In this document: positions 11,014 to 22,529 of the stretch, piece by piece
Layout of the letters: each line of letters opens with the position of its first letter
How positions within the stretch are numbered: position 1 is the first letter of the stretch
DNA from: Deinandra increscens subsp. villosa
Lineage: Eukaryota > Streptophyta > Magnoliopsida > Asterales > Asteraceae
DNA: 64,000 bases
Direction of reading: 5' to 3'
NCBI GenBank assembly: GCA_039602395.1
Contig: JBCNJP010000025.1
Location: 105,259,604 to 105,323,603 of the forward strand
Made by a program: the position numbers and the translations under genes
Notes under the pieces: generated by a model
The model's input: the letters and a program-made list of their open reading frames with translations, nothing else
Told to the model about the DNA's origin: nothing
Database searches by the model: none

Positions 11014-12310
11014 CAGGGGCGGATTTATTCATTGCTCAGGGGGTGGGAAGGCCCCCGCTGAGAGCATGTCAACAAGAGGAATGGAGGTTTCATTTTCAGA
11101 AATTAATAGTTAGGCCCCTAACTTTTCTTGTTGCAGGCCCCTGATCTAAAGTCCTTATACAAACATGCCCCTAAATTTATAATTATCATTTGGGCAAAAC
11201 GAAAGTGAAGAAGCTTATGTGGAGGTCAACAATGGAGTTTCGTTCTTAATTTGCTACTTTAAAGAAGAAAACCAATTAATAAATATTATAAATAAAGAAA
11301 AAGTATATTCTATTTTTGTTTGTCTGGACAATAATAGCTACCTAGAGCACAGAGAGGCTACATAATAGATCCTTTACTTAAAAGTAAATTTGAAATTTAA
11401 TATTATAATGTAAAATACATGTTAATTAATCTCTTTCACAGTTACACAATTATTTTTTGTTCTTTTGAACGGTGAGAAATTTTATATTTTAGTTTAATTA
11501 ATCACCTTCATTTTTAGTTGTAATTTATCATCGTTATATTTATCTATTTGCTAAAGATTGATTAATAAACGCAAATATTATGGTAAATGTAAAACATGAG
11601 TATGAGAATTTGCTTAATGTTCTTTCTATTTCATGTCGGGATCAAAATTAAGGGTGTAAACGAGTCGAGCCGAGTTCGAGTTCATCTAAGTTTAAGCTCA
11701 GCTCGTTTAAATTTAATAGAACTCGAGCTCGGCTTGATTCGAGCTTTATTTCTTAAGCTCGAGCTCAGCTCGTGAATAATTATTTAAGCTCGAGCTCAGC
11801 TCGTTTATTATTAATTATTATTTTTTCTATATTTTATAATTAAATTTATATATATTTAGAATTATACTTTTTTATATAGAAAATAATACATATAATTTAC
11901 TTATTTTATCATAATTTTATAAATAATAATCATTATCTTTTTAAAATATATGTAAAATATTGAATAAAAATTATATAATAAAAGCTTGGGTTCGAGCTCG
12001 TTTATTAAACGAGCCCTATTTCAAAGCTCGAGCTCGTTAAGGCTCGGCTCGTTTCGAGCTTTTTATCGAGTCGATCTCTAGTAGCTCACGAGTGGCTCTA
12101 CTCATTTGCACCCGTAATCAAAGTGGTGGGAGGGATCATCAAACGATGTGGAGGGATGCGGGATCAAACCCTTAGAAGAAATGTAAAGATGCAAGTGTGA
12201 CTCGTATGACATTGCAGGGAGTGCAAGAATCACCCCACCGACTTTTAACAGGGCATTTTAACTAAGCCGTTTCTTGCCCCCGCTGATAAAAATTCCTGAA
12301 TCCGCCACTG
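11014..12310. mobile_element. hAT-type element, 1,297 bp, perfect 8-bp TSD
   Basis: The left end is CAGGGGCGGATTTATTC; the right end read inward is CAGTGGCGGATTCAGG. GTCATTTG flanks it exactly (11006-11013 and 12311-12318). No transposase frame is present. A second, smaller element (11649-12116) is nested inside it. Confidence 0.87.
11649..12116. mobile_element. Nested hAT-like element rich in AGCTCGAGCT
   Basis: 468 bp. Left end TAAGGGTGTAAACGAG; right end read inward TACGGGTGCAAATGAG. Flanking 8-mers are ATCAAAAT (11641-11648) and ATCAAAGT (12117-12124), seven of eight alike. Both arms are packed with AGCTCGAGCTC-type palindromes around an AT-rich core. The termini resemble those of the 39494-40196 element. 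Confidence 0.78.
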
Positions 12311-12502
12311 GTCATTTGGTTGCTTGTTGGAGAAGACGGGTCTTTGGTTTTTAATGTTTTCCTGACCTAATCATAAAATTGGATTTTGATAATTTTTAGG
12401 AGAAACGGCCGGAGGTTGGAGAGGAAAAGACTAGTGGTGGTAGTCTTTGACGAAGAAGAAGGGTGAACAAGAGGGGTTTTGAATATTTTTTTTAAAGATA
12501 TT

Positions 12503-12766
12503 TAGTTAAATTATAAATATAGTCCCCTGAGTTTGGATACTTATATAAATAGTCCCTCATAAGTAAATGACTAAAATACCCCTTTCACTTAACAGAAAAA
12601 GTCTAACCCAGTTAGGCACAAGGACTCAATTGGCAACGAAATGAAAACATGGGGATTCGATTTGTTAAGAAAAGCAACTATAAGACCAGATTTGTTAATA
12701 ATTTGAAAAATGGACTCAAACGGTTAAAATCGACAAACCACAGGGACGCAAATCGCATTTAACTCT
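12503..12766 (-). mobile_element. Inverted relative of the 7852 repeat
   Basis: On the minus strand starts GAGTTAAATGCGATTTG with TCCCTGTGGTTTG. The other end reads AGTTAAATTATAAATA then GTCCCCTGAG, giving partial inverted ends. Superfamily uncertain. Confidence 0.45.
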
Positions 12767-12786
12767 ATATATTATATATAATAGAT

Positions 12787-13160
12787 ATAGATTTTAGATA
12801 CCCGTGCGACGCACGGAGGTTTTAAAAAATGAATACAAAATTTAACATGTTATAAAAATGTAATTCAATAATTAGAATTAAAGAAAAAAAATTAACATTC
12901 GTCAATATAAAAAGTTATAAATTTGAAAAAAAAGTATTCATATCCTCATTTATTATGAGACAATTTCAATTAATTTCAGTTTTTAAATTAGGATATGAGA
13001 TATACATTTAATGTCAATTACTTTGTTAAAAATTAGTTAATGACTTTGTCAATTATTCAAACCAATTAAAAAAATATAAGGCAAACCATTTGAGCGGGAA
13101 AATGAAAAAAAAAGATTATTGTGGTGATGCCATGTGGCATTCAATCTTTTCATATATATA
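12787..13160 (-). mobile_element. Second copy of the 7478 Helitron-like element
   Basis: Same hairpin (CCGTGCGTCGCACGG on the minus strand) and near-identical 370-bp body. The terminal CTAG seen in the first copy is altered here to ATAGAT-type sequence. Confidence 0.65.
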
Positions 13161-13195
13161 TTATAATATTATATATATACATATATATATATATA

Positions 13196-13394
13196 GGGTT
13201 AGGTTCAAAGGAGAACTTTTTTCTTTGAGAACTTTTGAGAACCATTCTGAGCCACTAATTTTCACGGGGGGGGGGGGGGGGGGGCATTCAAATTCATGGG
13301 GGGGGGGGGGGGATTTCCTTATATATATAACTTGTAGCTCAAAATGGTTCTCAAAAGTTCTCAAACCCAATTGGTTCTCAAATGATCTTCTCCC
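13196..13394 (-). mobile_element. Family A element, copy 3
   Basis: Starts GGGTTAGGTTCAAAGGAG after (TA)n, ends CTTCTCCC before (TA)n. Two internal G homopolymers (about 19 and 15 G) have expanded where other copies have short G runs. Confidence 0.83.
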
Positions 13395-13406
13395 TATATA
13401 TATATA

Positions 13407-13776
13407 GGGGAGGGATATAATAAAAACCTCTTCGAGTTTGGAAAACCGTGAAAACCAAGCTAAAAATTTCGTTTTTTTGTTCCGATTTTTTTAATGGTGA
13501 CTCTCTAAGTTAAAAAGACCCCGTTTATGCAAAAAAGTAAAAAAAAACGCCTAGTAAATTTTTTTAAAATTTTTTTTTTATAACCGATGTTACATATGTA
13601 ACAGGGTAATGTTACATATGTAACATCAGTTATTTTTAAATTTACTAGGCGTTTTTTTACTTTTTTGCATAAATGGGGTTTTATTAACTTAAAGAGTCAC
13701 CATAAAAAAAAATCGGAACAAAAAACGAATTTTTTAGCTTGGTTTTCACGGTTTTCCAAACTCGAAGAGGTTTTCA
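13407..13776. mobile_element. (TA)n-embedded hairpin element, family B, copy 1
   Basis: A near-perfect fold-back: AAAACCTCTTCGAGTTTGG at the left and its complement at the right. It folds around GTTACATATGTAAC palindromes at about 13590-13625. The outer GGGGAGGGATATAAT is present only at the left. Non-coding. Confidence 0.85.
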
Positions 13777-13784
13777 TATATATA

Positions 13785-14165
13785 GGGGAGAGATATAATA
13801 AAAACCTCTTCGAGTTTGGAAAATCGTGAAAACCAAGCTAAAAAGTTCGTTTTTTGTTCCGATTTTTTTATGGAGACTCTCTAAGTTAAAAAGACCCCGT
13901 TTATGCAAAAAAGTAAAAAAAAACGCCTAATAAATTTTTTTAAAAAAAATATTTTATAACCGATGTTACATATGTAACAGTTACATATGTAACATCAGTT
14001 ATAAAATATATTTTTTTTAAATTTACTAGGCGTTTTTTTTACTTTTTTGCATAAATGGGGTTTTATTAACTTAAAGAGTCACCATAAAAAAATCGGAACA
14101 AAAAATGAAATTTTTAACTTGGTTTTCACGGTTTTCCAAACTCGAAGAGGTTTTTATTTTATCCT

Positions 14166-14170
<5 letters not shown>
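13785..14170. mobile_element. Family B hairpin, copy 2, in tandem with copy 1
   Basis: Same fold-back arms and central GTTACATATGTAAC palindromes (about 13965-13995). Separated from copy 1 by only a short TATA linker, so the two are direct tandem neighbours. Confidence 0.85.

Positions 14171-14230
<60 letters not shown>
14171..14230. repeat. (CT)n then (TA)n microsatellite
   Basis: About 27 bp of CT followed by about 34 bp of TA. Confidence 0.95.
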
Positions 14231-14233
<3 letters not shown>

Positions 14234-14672
14234 TAATCCTAATAGAGCAATAAAATTTATGTCACATGACCCATTTATAAAGGGTCCACATCATCACCGC
14301 CACATGTTAAGCTCACATTGAATTACCAATTTAGTAAATCATCAATTAAGCTAAATTACCAATTTAGCTCACATTGAATTACCAATTTAGTAAATCATCA
14401 ATTAAACTCACATTGAATTACCAATTTAGTAAATCATCAATAAATGGTCCACATCATCATCGCCACATGTTAATTTTTCATTTTAAAATTTTGATAAAAT
14501 TAATGTAGGTTTTATTAATTAACTCAATAATTTTAGTTTTTAAAGTAATCAAAAAAATGTCAAACATAATAAATTTCTTAAATGTATTAAATTATTATTT
14601 AATATATTATAAGAATTTTATATCAATTATAATTTTTAAATTTCTTAATCATTATTTTTTTCTTTGTATATA

Positions 14673-14678
<6 letters not shown>
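14231..14678 (+). mobile_element. Helitron 5' portion lacking its 3' end
   Basis: Starts TCTTAATCCTAATAGAGC, matching the 5' end of the complete Helitron at 38194-38529. It contains three direct repeats of a unit of about 50 bp (ATTACCAATTTAGTAAATC, 14320-14440). The body ends at an expanded (TA)n tract where the hairpin and CTAG should be. Confidence 0.65.
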
Positions 14679-14725
<47 letters not shown>

Positions 14726-14729
<4 letters not shown>

Positions 14730-14900
14730 TAGGTTCAAATGAGAACTTTTTAATTTGAGAACTTTTGAGAACTAAATCTCAACCACAAATTTCAGGGGGA
14801 CCACTACAATTCATGGGATGGGGGATACATGTAAATAAACTTGTGGCTCAAATTAGTTCTTTTTAGTTCTCAAACCAAATTGGTTCTCAAATGATCCTCT

Positions 14901-14903
<3 letters not shown>
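14726..14903 (-). mobile_element. Family A element, copy 4
   Basis: Starts GGGTTAGGTTCAAATGAG, ends CCTCTCCC, with (TA)n on both sides (about 48 bp each). Confidence 0.87.
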
Positions 14904-14957
<54 letters not shown>

Positions 14958-15122
14958 ATTGTTGTTTCACAATTGACCATTGACCTGACCCAAATATCCG
15001 ACTCGAATATCCGACCCGAACATATAACCCGAGTTCAAAACCTAGTGACAGTCTAAATTTTTTTGACCCTTGACTTTCGGCCCGGTCTGACATTCCGGTC
15101 AAGCTTCGCCACTGACCATACA

Positions 15123-15719
15123 AACCAACCAAACAAGTTCGAATACAATACAAAATAAGATAAGAGTTTGTACATAATGATGACAAAATATAATAACATA
15201 ACCTATCAGAATAATGATCATCTGGATACTCACGTGGCGGTGGAAATGTATGAGGGACCAGATGTAGCATTTGCATTTTACCCGATTATGAAACCCGACC
15301 GATTTTGAAATTTTGTGTTTTCCTAATTTTTGGTTTAATAAGTAACGAAAGAATTTTTGGGTATTTATACCTCCAAATAATGTTTTTGAATGATCTATAA
15401 TCATTTTTCAAAGCAAAATACTTAATTGATAAGTTGTTGGAACAATTGGGTTCTTCAAAACGAAAATATACTAATTTACGGTTTTTACGCGATTTCGGTA
15501 CGCAATTTGTCGATTACCGGGGAATCCGTTAATATTTAAATTGAGTATTTGATGGGTCTCATATTCCTAAATCATGTCTCGAGTCATCACGCAAAAAGGT
15601 GAGTCTCGAAACATTGGTGATTAATCCAAAAGTGATACGTACATTATTTTGCCTGAAAACGTGTTATGTAAATTAGTTGTTCGATAGTAATCCAATATAT
15701 GGCATGTTTACATTCAATT
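15123..15719. other. No gene recognised
   Basis: Continues the CCAACC-rich flank, then about 550 bp of sequence without conserved coding signals. Confidence 0.4.
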
Positions 15720-18700
15720 TTATTGACTTGAATGTGGTTATGGAGATGGCTCACGTGTAACTATTAAAGGAATATGATCAATATGCTAGAATGCAAGAAT
15801 CAAGAACAAAGAGTGATATCTCAAGTTTACTTCATCCCTAGCCTAAGGAGCATTATCCTAAGTTTAAGACAATTGACTGAGAGCGGGTGCAAAATCATGG
15901 TGGACAATGACACGATGTCTCTTAATGACCCAAGTAGAGAACTTCTACTAAAGGTCAAATGATCTAGGAACCGACTCTATAACATCAACCTTAAGATCGG
16001 TTCACCAACCTGTCTACTTTCGAGATTGGAAGATAAGGCATGGTTATGGTATGCGAGATTAGGATATCTCAATTTCGAGTCAATCAAGACAATGACTTGG
16101 TACAAGGGATACCAAAGATTAATCATACGACACAAGTTTGTGATGCATGCTTATTAGGAAAACACATGAGGGCTCCATTCACCAGAAGGCTAGGTTCAAA
16201 TAGAAGAACCTTTAAACTTAGTTTATGGAGATCTGTGTGATCCTATATCGCCACCTACACCCTCACAAAAGAGATACATATTCCTACTAGTAGATGATTG
16301 TGGGTGTATTTATTAAAATCTAAAGACGAGGCATTTGAGACTTTAAGGAATTTAGACTTAAGGTGGAAAACGAAGTTGGAAAGAAACTGAAGATGCTAAA
16401 GAATAGATAAAGGAGGAGAATTCACATCTCGTGAATTCACCAAGTTCTGTAAAGATCAGCCAATTGACTACTCTATACTCACCTCAACAAAACGGAGTTG
16501 TTAAACGAAAAAAAATAGAACTGTTATGTCCACTACTCGTAGTATGTTGAAAGCTACAAAGATGCCACAAGATTTTTGGGTTGAAGTAGTTAGACATGCT
16601 ATTTACATACTTAATCGAGTACCAACCAAAGCTGTGACAGATATTACTCCCTATGAAGCACTAAAGGGTAGGAAACCAAAAATTGATCACTTGAGGATTT
16701 TTGGGTGCGATGCTTATGCAAATATAACCAATCCTAATCTGAAGAAATTAGACAATAGGAGCGTTTAAATAGTTTACTTAGGATCTGAAGAGGGATCCAA
16801 AGCATATAGGTTGTTTGACCCTGTCAACAACAGGATCTGCCTCAGTAGAGAGGTGAAGTTTAAAAAAGATGAGACATGGAATTGGAAGGATTATCTGGAA
16901 AACTTAGATAATGGAAATCACGAGTGTGCTGATTTCATAACACCCGATGGGAAAGCTGAAGTTACTCAAGTCAACCCAACAGAGGAAGCATCCAATTCTG
17001 AAGAGGAAATGAAGATATAAGTATTCATTAGGACAATCATCAAGCTACTCCTCATATTAGTTCAAGGATCAATACTCCAAGAACCTATACCTATGATCCT
17101 AACTCATTACGACTTATAACTCACGAAGAAGTTCAGCAAGACCTTTTGATCACTCACCTCTACAAGGTTTTAGGGATTTGAGAGAGATCACATATAAGGA
17201 ACCTCTTGTAGATACACGATGATTGTATGATGAATTACTTCTAGCAGAAGAAGAGCCTAGAATCTACAAGGAAGCAACTGAAGATAAGAAATGGATTGAA
17301 ACCATGGAGTTAGAGTTAGAATCCATTAACAAGAACAATACATGAAAACTAACCAACTTACCCGACAGACACAAAGCAATTAGTCTCAAGTGGGTATTCA
17401 AGACGAAACGAGATGCTAATGGGAAGATAACAAAACATAAGGCTCGTTTAGTAGCAAAAGGCTATGTGCAAGAATAAGGAATAGACTTTGACGAATTCTT
17501 TTCACCAGGAGCACGAATAGAGACTATACGTCTCATTCTAGAAATTGTTGCTTATAATGGATGGGAAGTACGTCACCTTGATGTAAAATCTACATTCTTA
17601 CATGGAGACTTAAAGGAAGAAGTCTACACACCTCAACCAGAAGGTTTCATAAATCCAGAAACTGAAAAGAAAGTATATAAGCTATCCAAAGCACTGTATG
17701 GTTTGAAACAAACACCACGTGCATGGAATATCAAACTAGATCACAATCTGAAGACACTGAAGTTTTCAGAAATCTACATTAGAACATGCAGTCTACACAA
17801 GGAGAAGGAATGAATCAACTATACTAGTTGGAGTTTATGTAGATGATCCCAAAATTACTGGTAACCAAAGAAAGAGATCAATCACTTCAAGTCACAAATG
17901 GAACAAGAGTTTGAAATGAGTGGACTTAGGACTCTTAGCATATTATTCGGGTAGAGAAGTCATCTAATCAGGGGGCGACATATCAAACAAGCAAACATGA
18001 TACATCAGCAAGATCCTGAAAGATGCAAACATGCTTGACTGTAATGAAACAAAGATTCCTATGGATCCGGGAATGAAGCTCACAAGAACTGAAGGTGGAG
18101 ACATGGTGAATCCAACTGAATTTAGAAGCTTAATAGGATGTTTAAGGTACTTGCTACATACAAGGCCAGACCTGAGTTACGCAGTGAATCTACTCAGTCG
18201 TTTTATGTAAGAACCAAAGGAACACCATATGAAGGTAATCAAGCAAATAATTTGGTACATCAAAGGAACTAAAAATCATGGAATAACCTACAAGAGGAAT
18301 GGATGAAACAAGATAACATGTTATAGTGATAGCAGTTATGGAGTTAATACAGAAAAAGCATTGGCAAGAGTCAAGTTCATCACAATGTGAGAATTACTTG
18401 GATTTCAAGATCTGAAGACGGTAAAAGATGAAAATGATTAAGGAGGTGAAAGTGATGTTAATCTTGTTCAATTTCCAAGTTGTAAAGTATATGGGTCAAT
18501 ATTGTAAATAACCAAAGTCAAGGTTTAGTTAATGTGTCAAGTTGTATTTAGATCAGGGATTGTAAGTGTCAAACAGGAAAGTCCAAAACTGTCGATGCCA
18601 ATGTATAAGTAGGGTCGAACATCATATTGTTGTGTAATGTAGGTATTTGGTTTTACGTTTGGGTGTTCATCGAGAAAGTGTGAAGAGAGTTTATCCAAAA

Positions 18701-18752
18701 ATCTATCAAGAAATCCATTGTGGAATCAAGATCAAGAAGGGATGTTCCAACA
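15720..18752 (+). pseudogene. Decayed Ty1/copia element, 5' part missing
   Basis: Domains appear in copia order but are broken by many stops and frameshifts. They are: end of protease and linker (15774-15962, VYFIPSLRSIILSLRQL); GAG-pre-integrase with VCDACLLGKHMRAPF (about 16130-16190); integrase (16200-16770, PYEALKGRKPKIDHLRIFGC); reverse transcriptase (about 17270-17900, KWVFKTKRDANGKITKHKAR and HLDVKSTFLHGDL); and RNase H (about 18060-18430, YLLHTRPDLSYAVNLLSRFM). A polypurine tract AAGGAGGTGAAAG precedes the 3' LTR. Gag, primer site and 5' LTR are absent, so this copy is truncated and inactive. Confidence 0.87.
18456..18752 (+). repeat. 3' LTR of the decayed copia element
   Basis: Starts TGTTAATCTTGTTCAA right after the polypurine tract and ends near GATGTTCCAACA. 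A TATA-like GTATAAGTAGG lies at about 18603. Confidence 0.65.
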
Positions 18753-18997
18753 CATGCATTTGATGTAACCAAATATATATATATATATATATGTACATGC
18801 TCCTACAAAACAAATAAATACATAAATAATAATTCACATTATTAGGTAAGTAATTCGGTGGCTCTTACGTACATATCACAGAGTGGTGTTGGTGGTGGTC
18901 AAATTATAAAGAAGAAAAGAATTTTGAAAACAGGTAGGTAGGGTAGGTAGCTCGCCGGCTAGCTTTGATAAGTTTCTATGTAGGTTTGGATCAGTTG

Positions 18998-20917
18998 TCA
19001 TTGGCGGCCGAACATAATGGATCTTATTGCTGCAGCCAAGGCTGCAGTGAAGTTTGGATCAGAAGCGATGGCAGCAGTAGCTGTCGTGCTGAGGGAGTTA
19101 TGTGTCAGTTGTGGTATTATTAGCTGATCAGTGTGGTCATGATTAATAAATCCAGCGAATCTTGATTGGTTTCCTACAGGGTCATGGAACAACAGCGGCA
19201 TTGCTGCAACAGGTGCGGGTGATGATGATGATGATGGGTACTGGCCGCTGTGATCAAATAATAATGTGGTTGCATAATTATTGTTGTTATTATTATTGTG
19301 AAATAATAATGATGATGATGATGTTGTATTTGGAGGTGGGTGGGTAAGGTCTAATGTAATTGTTGGAAACGGTGCTGTGGCAGATATGGTTGCAATGTTA
19401 CCGCAGCTGCTGGAGGACAAAAATTGATGATTATGATTATTCATCATGAAATTACCACATGATGCTGCTGATGCTGATGACATGGATGATCCTGAGAGCA
19501 ACATGGTGGCCGCAGCAGAGGTAGTTGATGCCATTGCTACTGCAGCTGGTGGGAGTGGATGGCTGTGACTCCCTTCGTAAGTGGTTATCACAACTGTCTG
19601 ATCATCAGCCCATCTTTGAACTTGTTTACGAACTGGGCACCCCACACCCATGGTGCACCGATAGTATGCTCGTGGGCACGGGTTCCCTTTCGCCATTTTC
19701 TGCCCGTATTTTCGCCATTGACATCCATCGCTAATCTGATAGATATTCATCATAACATAACATAACACGCCGCACGTTAGTACATTTATTAATTAACTAA
19801 AATGAAATAACTAACTAACTAGCTAACCCAATTAAAGCTAGCTAGTTTCAATTCATTAATTATTAGAATGAATTAAACTAACTAGCTCGCTAGCTAGCTT
19901 AATTAATTACGTACATAATACATACCAGTGATGCCTCTGAACGCGCACGAACCGAAACGCGAACTTTCCGCATTGTTGTGTGGTCGACGACAGTGTTTGT
20001 GTTTTCATGATGATCAGTTGGTTTCCATACACTCAAATGATGATCTGAAGAATCCGGCTCCGACGGGGTAGTCTTGTTTGACAGCTGATGATCAAGTGTA
20101 GAATTAATATTATTAGTCAATTCAACAACGTTGCCCTCAGCAGTAGCAGCAGCTGCTGCTTGTTGTTGTTGTTGTTGCATTAGGCTCACAAATTCCATTT
20201 GCAACGCATTGTAATTGTTGCTAACTTGTAAACACATCTCTTTAAGCTTTAGGTTCTCCAGGTTCATTCTTTCTAATTCATTTCGCATTTTCACCAACTG
20301 CGATCCAACAATCATCATCATATAATTCCGTCCGGCCACATCGATCAAATTTAATTAACATATATCCAAGCTCATAAATAAATAAATAAATTAATTAAAG
20401 CATGCATATATGCATACTAATATATTATGTTAAAGCTAACACCAACTTTTAATAAAAAAAAAAAAAGTTTAACATTCAACTTTTAATCATATAAGTAATA
20501 GATAGAGTTTTAAAGTGTTTAAATAAAACATGTAGGTTTCCAAGAGATCGAAGTCAATTATTGTAGCTAGTCTAGTGTGTGTTTGTTTACCTACCTTATT
20601 AACAGTTGGGTTTTCATATTCTCCAGTTGCTGAAATTGATCCATCATCCATCATTAATGGTCGATCATGTGTAACCAGATTCAAACCCGTCTATATAATA
20701 ATATTATATCAAATAAGTATAATTAATTAAGTATATAATCCAAATTAATTAATGAATAAATATATATGAATTGAAATAGCTATAAGCTAGGTAGGTAGGG
20801 AGTAGTAACATTAAGATGAAGATGATGATGATGAAAGGTAGTCTCTTTCTTGACAGCAGCAGCAGCAGCAGCAGCAGTGCCAGTAGGATGATTTGAAAAA
20901 AGATCCATCTCGATCAT
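18998..20917 (-). CDS. Group IIb WRKY transcription factor (WRKY6/WRKY47-like)
   Basis: Four phase-0 exons: 20810-20917, 20595-20690, 19926-20297 and 18998-19735, giving 437 residues from the ATG at 20917. Exon 1 holds an acidic start (MIEMDLFS), an Ala run and VKKE. Exon 2 holds TGLNLVTHD. Exon 3 has a leucine-zipper-like coil (LVKMRNELERMNLENLKLKE), a Gln/Ala run and VSVRARSEASL. Exon 4 has WRKYGQK and a C-X5-C-X23-H-X-H zinc finger, then APFPTITLDLTHPPP and DPNFTAALAAAI, both typical of group IIb. These proteins bind W-box DNA in the nucleus and act in stress, senescence and nutrient responses. The V-type intron normally found within the zinc finger of IIa/IIb genes is absent. No in-frame ATG lies between 20917 and an upstream TAA, so an extra 5' exon is possible. 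The exon 1 donor (AAT|GTTACT) is weak. Confidence 0.88.
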
Positions 20918-21440
20918 ATCAGCAGCCTGCAGAACCTTCCGATGAGGGTCCAGCTCTTCCAACTGAACCGCGGCCGTCTCAATTCGATCGAATAATTACT
21001 TAATTAATGAGATGGCCGGCCTGCCTCGATCGATCGAGTCCTCTTTCAAAGCTGGAAGCAATAAAGGCCGGAGGGCGGGTGGTATATATACATATATAAT
21101 ATATGGCCGGAGCCCGGAGGGTCGTAGTACGTTATGGACCAAAAAACTGTGACTTTCTTCTTCTTTTATTTTGTTCAATTCCGACGTTACGTGTGTGAAT
21201 GAATGAATGTAAAGTGGGTGTGTACGTGTTTGTGAACTCCAAATGTGCGTAAGGTCATGCGTCATGATTATTTGTCCACCTGGCACCTCTTAATTTCAGA
21301 TTGAACTTTCCTACCTTCACAATTATCAATTATCTATCACAACCACCAAGTTACTTTAATCGACTCTATCTCGATCACTTTGCTTCTAAATTTTAAACTT
21401 TCTTCTTGCTGTCGTCAACTAACTTTTCTGTTGAAAAATA
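20918..21440 (-). promoter_or_regulatory. Probable WRKY gene upstream region
   Basis: Sequence 5' of the modelled start, with AT-rich and ATATAT-containing stretches near 21085-21105. No transcription start or further exon could be fixed. Confidence 0.35.
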
Positions 21441-21449
21441 AACCTAAAC

Positions 21450-21620
21450 AAAGAGTTAATAGCTCAATGGTATTTAGGAGACTTAAGATCCTAAGATCTT
21501 AGGTTAAAAATCGGGTGGAGCAAAACACTTCTTGAACCGGAGACAGGGGTTTTTCCAAAAATAACCAGATATTTCCTCTGAAATTTGAGATGAGTATATG
21601 AAGAGGTAATCTCGCTAAGC
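21450..21620 (+). mobile_element. SINE-like sequence with tRNA-type boxes
   Basis: TAGCTCAATGGTAT resembles a pol III A box and, about 40 bp on, AGGTTAAAAATCGG resembles a decayed B box. Could be chance similarity; no poly-A tail or duplication was identified. Confidence 0.35.
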
Positions 21621-22529
21621 TCAAACATGCATGTCGAAAAAACTAACTTTCAAAAGTTGGTGTGAACATGCTATACTAGTTGCTCTATCTTCATATTTTG
21701 CAGCTTGACTCACGCCTAGTTTCAACAAGTTTGTTGGATATTTTAGTGTAATTTGAGATTACATGTGACTTTCAAACAAGAGTACACGCTTGTTTGAAGT
21801 TCATCGATACTACTCGGGGGATCTAAGAAGGCACCCCAAGAAAAAAGCGGGATCCAACCAGGCTCTGGTTTAAAAAATGTTTGATTTGATTAATATAAAC
21901 AATTTTAATTTTTAATTTCAATCTATGTTGTCGCTAAGGGTGAAGGGAGTGGGCTTCGACCACCTCCTTGGCTACCTTAGGGTTCGTGGCTACACCGCCG
22001 CAAGCTTTAAGGTTTCACCTAGGCTATTTGTCCAACTTCAATTCATAGTGTTCGTACGATCGAGCCGAATAGTTTTTGTGCGTGCTGCTATTGCAAGACC
22101 AATTCTTCAAACTCATTTATTTAGACTAGTATTAGAGTAGTAAAAACACAAATAAGATGGTATTTATCGATGGGTTAACCTCATCTTATCCGTATAATTT
22201 AATTAAAAATTACTATATTTTTTATTTTTTCTTTTTCAATTAAATAATGTATTTTTGTACATTTATTATTATACTTTCTCTTTTTTCTTCACTCACAACC
22301 ACTTTAAAAAAATATAGAGAATCTATAATATTTTTTTAAATATAGGGAGAATCTATAATATTTTTTTTAAATATTTTCTCCCTCCTTCACTCACAACTAA
22401 ACCTCACATTCGGGACTCAACTCACACAAATATAAGGAACCTACTTAAAAATGAAACCCCCTCCACGCTTAAAGTGAAAAAAAAAATAAAGTTTAATGGA
22501 TACAACTAAATTTGATAACTATCTTTAGC

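Larger units (their letters stand above)
6890..15114. mobile_element. Possible hAT element split open by nested insertions
   Basis: The left end is CAGGGGCGCAGC at 6890; the right end read inward is CAGTGGCGAAGC at 15114. The flanking 8-mers are ATCATACA (6882-6889) and ACCATACA (15115-15122), seven of eight alike, and both flanks belong to one CCAACC/CATACAAA array. The simplest reading is a small hAT element whose middle took in about 8 kb of later insertions. Because the flanks are repetitive, two unrelated ends remain possible. Confidence 0.5.

Noticed and set aside
20996..21286. 96-codon frame upstream of the WRKY gene as its first exon
   Set aside because: No family similarity, no ATG start in frame and no donor joining it to WRKY exon 1.
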